Shown piece by piece: positions 58,242 to 64,000 of a stretch of DNA of 64,000 nt. Numbering within the stretch: the stretch's first letter is position 1; each line of letters starts with the position of its first letter. The position numbers and the translations under genes are program-made. Source of the DNA: Stentor roeselii (taxonomy: Eukaryota > Ciliophora > Heterotrichea > Heterotrichida > Stentoridae); contig RSEH01000121.1 in assembly GCA_006503475.1 (NCBI GenBank), forward strand, positions 1 through 64,000, read 5' to 3'. Below the pieces are notes generated by a model. The model worked only from the letters and a program-made list of their open reading frames with translations, ran no database searches and was not told where the DNA came from.

Positions 58242-58259
58242 TGAGATAAAGTCACATAC

Positions 58260-58736
58260 TTAATCCATCTCATCTTCCTCTTGCATTATCCTTTGAAATT
58301 CTTCTTCTGTCACAGGTATCGGTCGTTGATACATAGAATTCGGAGTATTGAAGTATACAAAAGGATACATAATCACAAAAACCAGAAGTCTGCTTGTTTA
58401 TTACAGAGATAAATAATAGTAGTGACTTGATTCTTCTGGATTATATTTATTTGATTTTTTTGGTTTTTTCGATTGCATTTTTCTATTGAAATCTTCAGTC
58501 CGAGCTCTTTTTTCTTCAGGACTTTTTTGCACTTTGACTTCATCTGACATAATTTTTTGATACGCTTCTTTTATTTCTTGAAACCTAAACGAATTTCCAT
58601 TCTGAAGGTCAGGGTGGTACTTTTTTGCAAGTTCATAATATTTTTCTTTTACTTCTGCTTTTGTTGAATTTTTCGTCAATCCTAAAACTTGGTAAGGGCA
58701 TTTAGAAGAAAAGTGCCTAGAAAAAAGTTTTAGCAT
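58260..58736 (-). CDS. mitochondrial-type J-domain protein with TM tail (one 15-nt intron)
   Basis: 153 residues after splicing. The N-terminus (MLKLFSRHFSSK) looks like a mitochondrial targeting peptide. J domain at about 13-70 with YQVLGLTKNSTKAEVKEKYY and the HPD motif in AKKYHPDLQNG, which stimulates Hsp70. A basic linker follows. The frame stops inside an intron (58390-58404); past it comes a TM segment (LLVFVIMYPFVYF) and an acidic end (EEEFQRIMQEEDEMD), with TAA at 58260-58262. J domain plus one TM in mitochondria recalls DNAJC30, though I cannot prove orthology. Converges on the coiled-coil gene with 18 nt between stops. Confidence 0.82.
58390..58404 (-). other. 15-nt intron
   Basis: GTAATAAACAAGCAG on the minus strand in the J-protein gene, phase 2, A at position 10. 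If retained, CTG is followed at once by TAA. Confidence 0.86.
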
Positions 58737-58995
58737 CTTTTGAAATATAAAATATAAAAACAGATATTTTAAATTAAAAGTGAATAAATGATGTATGAAT
58801 AGAGTTCATAGTAAGGTTGGACTTTATTTCTTCAAAATGTTAAATTTAATCCAATTATTAAAAATTAATTGCTGCTTAAAATAATAACCTAAAAATTATC
58901 CTTAAAAACCTCTATCATTTCTTATCCATACATTAAACCAATAACAATCTTAAATTCATTCAAAACCACTGAGTACCTCCAAGATACCCAAATAA

Positions 58996-60456
58996 ATGGG
59001 TTGTTTCAGCAGTAAAAAAAGGAGCACAATAATCAATCACTCCCCTACAAGTAAAAGCCTAGTTCAAAAAAAGTTCAGCAAGAACCTAACAATTCACGAG
59101 TCAATAAGCGAGATATACACCTTAGAAGAAACAATCACAATTCTTCCATACGGTTCAATATTGCGAGCCACTCACAATTCAAGTGGAATGCTTCGTTCAA
59201 TAAAAATAATAAACCTAAAACTGAACAAATCCTTCATAATAAACGACCGTCACCTACGTTTGGAAGTGAATACTTTAAGCGCCTTGGACCATCCCAATGT
59301 GCTGAAAATCTTCGACATTCTTCATGATGAACTTAAGCTCTTCATTGTGATGGAACATTGGGAAGGAGGACTGCTGCTTGACAAGATCAAGGACGAAAGG
59401 TTTATTAGTGAAAAGTTCACTGGACTGATCATTCATCAAATTTTATCAGCTGTGAACTATTGTCACTCGAAAAAAGTTATTCATAGAGACTTGAATCCTA
59501 AGGTTATCTTTATGATGAACAAACAAGGAGAACCTTGCATTAAGATTGGAGAATTCGGAAGCTCAGTCTTTATTGACCCAGAGCATAAGTTTGAAGGAAA
59601 GTTTGATGCTAGTGCATATGTGGCTCCTGAAATCGCTAAAGAAGATTATAATGAAAAGTGTGACCTATGGAGCGTCGGTGTAATCATGTTCGTGCTCCTA
59701 ACAGGCCGAACTCCATTTTCAGACTGTCTTTCTTCAATATGCGACGAGCAGATGAAAACCAAGCCAATATCATACCAACCTCTAATCCAAAACGACATAA
59801 GCCAAGACGCGATAGACCTATTAAAAAATCTTCTAGAAATCGACTACAACGAAAGAATCTCAGCAGAAAGCGCCTTAAAGCACCAATGGTTCGACCACGT
59901 AAAAACAGACGACGCAAAACTGAGCAGAAACCTGATAGAAGCCCTGAGTCACCTCGGCTCCTACGCTTCAACCTCCAAACTCATCGACGCCATCCAAGGA
60001 TTCATCGCGCGTCAAATCGTGACACACAAAGAAAGCAAAGACTTAGCTGAAGTCTTCAAAACACTCGACAGCAACTGGGACGGAAAGCTTTCAAAGGACG
60101 AACTTTTCAAATATTACAAGAAAAGCATGCCTGAAGCCGATGCAAACGAAATGGTAAAAAATATTTTTGAATCTGCTGATACAGACAATTCAGGTTTCAT
60201 CGAATTTTCAGAGTTTCTTCGAAGTTCAATGGACCACAACAACCTGGTTTCTAAGAAAAATCTGGAAAATGCTTTTAAAATGATAGATTTCGACAATAGT
60301 GGAAAGTTGAATAGAAATGAGATTCAGAGTATTTTAGATGGAACTGCTCTAAGTGGGGACAAAAAATGGATGAAAATTCTGACGATGGCTGATAAGAACA
60401 GTGACGGTGAAATCGACATGAAAGAGTTTTACGACATGCTGCTTGAGTTTAAGTAG
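58996..60456 (+). CDS. CDPK-like protein with degenerate kinase site and four EF-hands
   Basis: 486 residues. Starts MGCFSSKKRS: Gly2 myristoylation plus Cys3 palmitoylation. The kinase region (about 50-305) keeps the VAIK lysine (MLRSIKIINL) and the HRD Asp but reads HRDLNPKVIF (Lys and Asn of HRDLKPEN lost), GEFG in place of DFG, and LPYGSILRA for the glycine loop. Four EF-hands lie at about 350-486: DSNWDGKLSKDE, DTDNSGFIEFSE, DFDNSGKLNRNE, DKNSDGEIDMKE, all with good calcium ligands. So calcium binding looks intact while phosphotransfer is doubtful. It converges on the GFAT homologue with 28 nt between stops. Confidence 0.88.
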   Translation: MGCFSSKKRSTIINHSPTSKSLVQKKFSKNLTIHESISEIYTLEETITILPYGSILRATHNSSGMLRSIKIINLKLNKSFIINDRHLRLEVNTLSALDHPNVLKIFDILHDELKLFIVMEHWEGGLLLDKIKDERFISEKFTGLIIHQILSAVNYCHSKKVIHRDLNPKVIFMMNKQGEPCIKIGEFGSSVFIDPEHKFEGKFDASAYVAPEIAKEDYNEKCDLWSVGVIMFVLLTGRTPFSDCLSSICDEQMKTKPISYQPLIQNDISQDAIDLLKNLLEIDYNERISAESALKHQWFDHVKTDDAKLSRNLIEALSHLGSYASTSKLIDAIQGFIARQIVTHKESKDLAEVFKTLDSNWDGKLSKDELFKYYKKSMPEADANEMVKNIFESADTDNSGFIEFSEFLRSSMDHNNLVSKKNLENAFKMIDFDNSGKLNRNEIQSILDGTALSGDKKWMKILTMADKNSDGEIDMKEFYDMLLEFK

Positions 60457-60484
60457 TTAGATACTGTTAGTAGACTGGATAATT

Positions 60485-62410
60485 CTAAGTTATTGAAACG
60501 AAGGCTTCTGCGCTTGAAGGGTAATCCGGGTCGATTTCTCTTTGAATGCTTAGGTAATAAGCCAGCAGCTGCAGAGGAATCAAAGCGAGAAGGCCAGTCA
60601 AAGGCCCGTTTTCCTCAATAAGCAGGACTTTGTGAGGAGGTTCTTTAGTTGTTATCAGGTCTTTATTAGGAGTGATCACTATTGTCTTCGCATTTCGAGC
60701 TTGCACCTCAGCAAGTGCCAAGTTCATCATTTCTTTATGCTCGTCGTCTAAAATAATCAAAATTATTGGACGACCATCATCGATCAAAGCGAATGGACCG
60801 TGTTTCAAAGCACCTCCTGCATATCCTTCGGCGTGAATCAATGAAAGCTGCTTCAACAAAGCAGCTCCTTCGTAAGCGATGGATTCACCCATGCCCCTGC
60901 CAAGCACGAAAATATGCTCGCAGTCTTTTAGGTCTACTGCTAAATCTCTTGCATCTTGCTTGTTCCTGGCTATTACTGATCCTGTCATCATCGGCAAGGC
61001 TAGTAAGCTCTGGACAATTAGCTTTCGGTAGTCGGAGTCACCTGGTTTCTCGAATTTTGATAGCCAGAGAGCGATTTCGATTAAAACCACGCAGGAGCTT
61101 AAAAAACTCTTGGTCGATGCCTCGCCGACTTCTTTTCCAGCATTCATATAAACTCCATGACCAACAAGTTTCGCAAGTGAAGAAGAGACTTCATTAACAA
61201 TCGAAATAGTCGGTACCCCTTCTCTCATCAAATCCCCTGCTGCCTTCAAGATCTCCGAAGTTTCTCCAGACTCACTAATAAGAATAGCTCCTGGTTTCAA
61301 ATGAGGAATACTCTGAAAACTACAGCTAGGATCAACAGTCGTAACAGTATCCATGAGTTCCAGTTGCCTCATAATATGACTTCCGAACTGGCATGCATGA
61401 AACGAGCTTCCACAACCAAAAAGGACGAGATTTTTCACTCCTAAAAACGGTTCTTTCATCTCTTCCAAGCCTTTTAATTTAGCCGAGTCAGTCGTGAGTC
61501 GAGCTCCGTAGTTCAAGGCTCGGGCGACTGACTGGGGCTGCTCCTCGATTTCCTTGATTGTCCAGTGGGGACTGTCGCCGAGACTCAGCAGCGAGTTCAC
61601 GTCTTTGACTCGAATTGACTCTACCCGCTTGTTGCCTGGGCCGAGGACGTACAAATAACTGTCTTCTAATTTTAAGACCTTGCTCTGTGAAGTGTTCTGT
61701 TGTTTTAAAACGTTCTCGTCACTGCTTATCACGAAGTTGCCGGCTTGGTTTGTGAGAAATAATGGAGAACCTTTTTGACCTACGATTAGATTTGAAGGGT
61801 TTTGTTTGTCCATTGCTACAATTCCCCAACTACCGTTCACTTTCTCTAGCGCGAGACGGGTGGCGACTTGAAAAGGGTGACCGTCATCTACAAAGATTCC
61901 TATCAGAATGGCTAAAAGTTCAGTGTTCGAGTCAGTGGTCGGTTTGATTCCTCTGCTTTCAATAAACTGGCGCAGTTCATTTGAATTAGTAGTGCTTCCA
62001 TTATGCACCAAGTACACCCTGTTCTTATGATCAGTCTGGGGATGGGCCTTCGCTTCAGAAACCTGCCCTCTTCGGGATATATGAGTATGGCCGATGCCCA
62101 CTCTGCTACTAACTGATGATTTTAATAGTTCCGACCTCAAACGTGCCAAGGCTGGTGTCTCTGGAGTCGAAACATGCTTCAAAAGTCTCGCTTCTGAACC
62201 TGACATAAAAGCGATTCCAGCTGAATCATAATCATTATTTTGTATTCCTTCCAACCCTTCAATAATAACTTTCACCGCTTTAGCCTCCTCACCAATGAAA
62301 CCCATGATGCCCAGTGCATCAAAAGGGTTCAACAGCAGACTTCCCACTGCCAGAACGCCGAGCGATTTTGCACTTTTGAATAAATTGAACATTTTTTCTA
62401 TATAATTCAT
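60485..62410 (-). CDS. GFAT (GlmS-type) homologue lacking the glutaminase cysteine
   Basis: 641 residues. GFAT makes glucosamine-6-phosphate from fructose-6-phosphate and glutamine. The two SIS sugar domains look intact: FGCGSSFHACQFGSH, ISESGETSEILKAAGDLM, KEVGEASTKSFLSS, HAEGYAGGALKHGPFALIDD, and PLQLLAYYLSIQREIDPDYP. The glutaminase half is recognisable (NNDYDSAGIAFM, AHPQTDHKNRVYLVHNGSTT, TTDSNTELLAIL) but its N-terminal CGI is replaced by LGIMGFIG at about 33-40, behind an extension of some 32 residues. The HTRW arginine is also lost (GHTHIS). The leader (FNLFKSAKSLGVLAVGSLLL) could be a mitochondrial signal. Ammonia use or a non-GFAT isomerase role is possible. Confidence 0.88.
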   Translation of the reverse strand: MNYIEKMFNLFKSAKSLGVLAVGSLLLNPFDALGIMGFIGEEAKAVKVIIEGLEGIQNNDYDSAGIAFMSGSEARLLKHVSTPETPALARLRSELLKSSVSSRVGIGHTHISRRGQVSEAKAHPQTDHKNRVYLVHNGSTTNSNELRQFIESRGIKPTTDSNTELLAILIGIFVDDGHPFQVATRLALEKVNGSWGIVAMDKQNPSNLIVGQKGSPLFLTNQAGNFVISSDENVLKQQNTSQSKVLKLEDSYLYVLGPGNKRVESIRVKDVNSLLSLGDSPHWTIKEIEEQPQSVARALNYGARLTTDSAKLKGLEEMKEPFLGVKNLVLFGCGSSFHACQFGSHIMRQLELMDTVTTVDPSCSFQSIPHLKPGAILISESGETSEILKAAGDLMREGVPTISIVNEVSSSLAKLVGHGVYMNAGKEVGEASTKSFLSSCVVLIEIALWLSKFEKPGDSDYRKLIVQSLLALPMMTGSVIARNKQDARDLAVDLKDCEHIFVLGRGMGESIAYEGAALLKQLSLIHAEGYAGGALKHGPFALIDDGRPIILIILDDEHKEMMNLALAEVQARNAKTIVITPNKDLITTKEPPHKVLLIEENGPLTGLLALIPLQLLAYYLSIQREIDPDYPSSAEAFVSIT

Positions 62411-62552
62411 TTGGTTAGATTAAATATTGAAAATTCCAGAAAAAAAGAGGTTTGAAGATTTTTAATGTTTTTTTGTTTTAGGAAAGGTTTTACTTGGTTT
62501 CTTGTTTTGAGAGTTTTTAGCATCTGACGCGCTTTCTTTCATTCAAATAAAA

Positions 62553-64000
62553 ATGGAAACAGAATGTACAGAGCAACCGGAAGACGCCAAGTCTATTGAA
62601 ATCGTTAATGATCCAGCTGAACCTAGGTGGGGTGAACAGCCTTTTGAGGATAATAAAGAAATTACGACGCAAGAGTCTTATAACAACTTCGCGTTTAAGA
62701 CTGGAACTAACGTTCCTATCATGTTAAGGCCTCATGAATTCATTGATGCCATGGAACCTTATGAAGAAACTGCAGAGGTTAAGGAAACTATTGTGGAAGA
62801 ATGCTTGAGGAAGGATAATGATAGGATTATTCATCCTGAAAACTTGATGAATAGGATTATTTATGATTCACTTGATCCCAGTCCTCATACTCATAAGCCG
62901 AGAAACCCGGGTCAACTTCCAAACTTTTACGTTCCAAGTTCAGACGACGACTGCACCCTAGTCTTTGAGTCAAGGTTCGAATCAGGTAACCTCCGTCGTG
63001 CAGTCCAAGTATACGAATTCGAATACGACCTGATCCTAAACATGGACTTTAACACCCGAAGCAACACTCAATGGTACTTCTTCAGCGTGGAGAACACACG
63101 AGCAGGAAAGACTTACCGAATAAACATAATCAACATGATAAAGCCAGATTCTCTCTACAACTTCGGAATGAAGCCTCTAATGTACTCAGTAACCGACGCA
63201 AAAAAGTCAGGAAAAGGAGGAAAAGGCTGGGTTCGATGCGGAACTGACATATGCTACTACCAAAACAACATGAAAAGAAAAAACGGCGGAAACTACTACA
63301 GCCTGACCTTTTCAGTAGTCTTCGGCTACGACTACGACACTGTTTACTTCGCTCACTGTTACCCTTACACCTACACCGACCTCTGCACCTACCTGCGGAC
63401 TCTCACTGCAGACCCTAAAAAGAAGCAAAAGATAAAAACCTCTGTTTTATGCCAAACCGCCGCAGGAAATGACTTAGAAGTCGTGACAATCACCAACTTC
63501 TCAACTGAGTCCGAACCACCCAAACAAAAAAAGTACATCGTCCTTCTCAGCAGAGTCCATCCAGGCGAAAGTCAAGCTTCCTGGATCATGAAAGGAGTCA
63601 TCGACTACCTCCTCAGCCCTACCCTTGATGCGAAAATCTTAAGAGAAAATTTCGTGTTTAAACTTGTACCCATGGTCAACCCCGACGGCGTCATCAACGG
63701 CGCTTATCGATGTGGACTCGCTGGTGTCGACTTGAACCGCACTTGGATGGACCCTTCAAAAAAGCAGCATCCGACTATTTATAATATCAAGGCCATGATA
63801 AAAAAACTCACTGAAACTGGAGACGTGGTCCTCGCTGTTGACTTTCATGGACATTCAAGGAAAAAAAATAATTTCATGTATGGATGTCCTGGAAGAACTC
63901 GACTTAAAGAAAGAGTTTTTCCGAAAGTCTTGGAAAAGGTTTCAGAAATTTTTAGTTTTAAGGATTGTGTCTTTGGACTACAGAAGTCTAAAGAAGGTAC
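62553..64000 (+). CDS. cytosolic carboxypeptidase, AGBL2/3 (CCP2/3) type, 5' part
   Basis: At least 482 residues; the gene leaves the window at 64000 with no stop. CCP2/3 remove glutamates from the side chains or ends of tubulin tails. The N-terminal CCP domain is clear (FESRFESGNLRRAVQVYEFE, NTQWYFFSVENTRAGKTYRI, YFAHCYPYTYTDLCTYL). The M14 peptidase domain follows with the zinc ligands H and E in SRVHPGESQASWIMKG, the NPDGV segment, AGVDLNRTW and the DFHGHSRKKNNFMYGC region with the third zinc His. All visible catalytic parts are intact. Divergent from the GFAT homologue with 142 nt between starts. Confidence 0.93.
   Translation, partial: METECTEQPEDAKSIEIVNDPAEPRWGEQPFEDNKEITTQESYNNFAFKTGTNVPIMLRPHEFIDAMEPYEETAEVKETIVEECLRKDNDRIIHPENLMNRIIYDSLDPSPHTHKPRNPGQLPNFYVPSSDDDCTLVFESRFESGNLRRAVQVYEFEYDLILNMDFNTRSNTQWYFFSVENTRAGKTYRINIINMIKPDSLYNFGMKPLMYSVTDAKKSGKGGKGWVRCGTDICYYQNNMKRKNGGNYYSLTFSVVFGYDYDTVYFAHCYPYTYTDLCTYLRTLTADPKKKQKIKTSVLCQTAAGNDLEVVTITNFSTESEPPKQKKYIVLLSRVHPGESQASWIMKGVIDYLLSPTLDAKILRENFVFKLVPMVNPDGVINGAYRCGLAGVDLNRTWMDPSKKQHPTIYNIKAMIKKLTETGDVVLAVDFHGHSRKKNNFMYGCPGRTRLKERVFPKVLEKVSEIFSFKDCVFGLQKSKEG

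Noticed and set aside
62960-62990. GGTTCGAATC, like a tRNA T-loop
   Set aside because: Lies inside the coding frame of the carboxypeptidase; no acceptor stem or anticodon arm could be built around it.
1-64000. TGA read as tryptophan, as in Blepharisma
   Set aside because: Long genes contain TGG and no internal TGA, and the USP gene ends in TGA exactly at the normal domain end.

Overview
The window looks like macronuclear (somatic) DNA of a heterotrich ciliate, most likely Stentor or a close relative. Four things point there. (1) The standard genetic code is used: long genes run without internal TGA, TAA or TAG, and stops are mostly TAA and TAG with one TGA. (2) Coding frames are joined by spliceosomal introns of 15 nt; I found seven (GTA...TAG or GTA...CAG, all with A at intron position 10) plus one odd-length case. 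(3) Gene packing is extreme, with gaps down to 5-9 nt and an A-rich start context (TATAAATG or AATAAATG). (4) The gene content is ciliary and kinase-rich. Species is inferred from these traits, not from a database match. I saw no transposon, virus-like element, CRISPR array or tRNA.

Layout. 1-6.9 kb: 5' end of a kinase gene, a CLK/LAMMER kinase, a two-TM protein, a coiled-coil protein, an N-myristoylated ankyrin protein and two unknowns, one with a possible +1 frameshift near its start. 6.9-13.5 kb: one 2190-residue gene, CFAP46. 13.7-18.6 kb: small unknown genes, a C2H2 zinc-finger protein, a coiled-coil protein and the longest noncoding gaps. 18.6-27.6 kb: ELP2 divergent (19 nt) from a shortened DNA polymerase alpha, which is followed by an LRR protein and a NEK kinase at 7-nt and 5-nt spacings. 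27.7-43 kb: a basic protein, a DUSP-MYND-USP deubiquitinase, CRAL-TRIO, a UBTD-like protein, a Rdx-family redox protein with a 32-nt first exon, TTLL9, KIF19-type kinesin-8, two unknowns, a DUF229 protein and a GSK3-like kinase. 43.0-43.2 kb: a solitary 5S rRNA gene. 43.2-64 kb: a pseudokinase-ANTH-TKL kinase fusion, an unknown, TBC1D22, an STPGR-like protein, an ABCC transporter, an unknown, CFAP300, a second coiled-coil protein, a mitochondrial-type J-protein with a TM tail, a CDPK-like pseudokinase, a GFAT homologue without its glutaminase cysteine, and the 5' part of an AGBL2/3 carboxypeptidase.

Functional themes. Ciliary genes: CFAP46 (central pair), CFAP300 (dynein assembly), TTLL9 and AGBL2/3 (adding and removing tubulin glutamates), KIF19 (cilium length), and probably the STPGR protein. 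Signalling: six kinase-fold genes, of which one complete gene and one domain look catalytically degenerate. Three proteins begin MGC, suggesting dual-lipid membrane anchors.

Most worth a second look: alternating amino/keto strand-composition blocks that ignore gene boundaries; the rigid 15-nt intron rule; a two-member coiled-coil family with three conserved islands; the pseudokinase-ANTH-TKL fusion; the cysteine-less GFAT; the compact Pol alpha; and a CHAT-like fold at the end of CFAP46.
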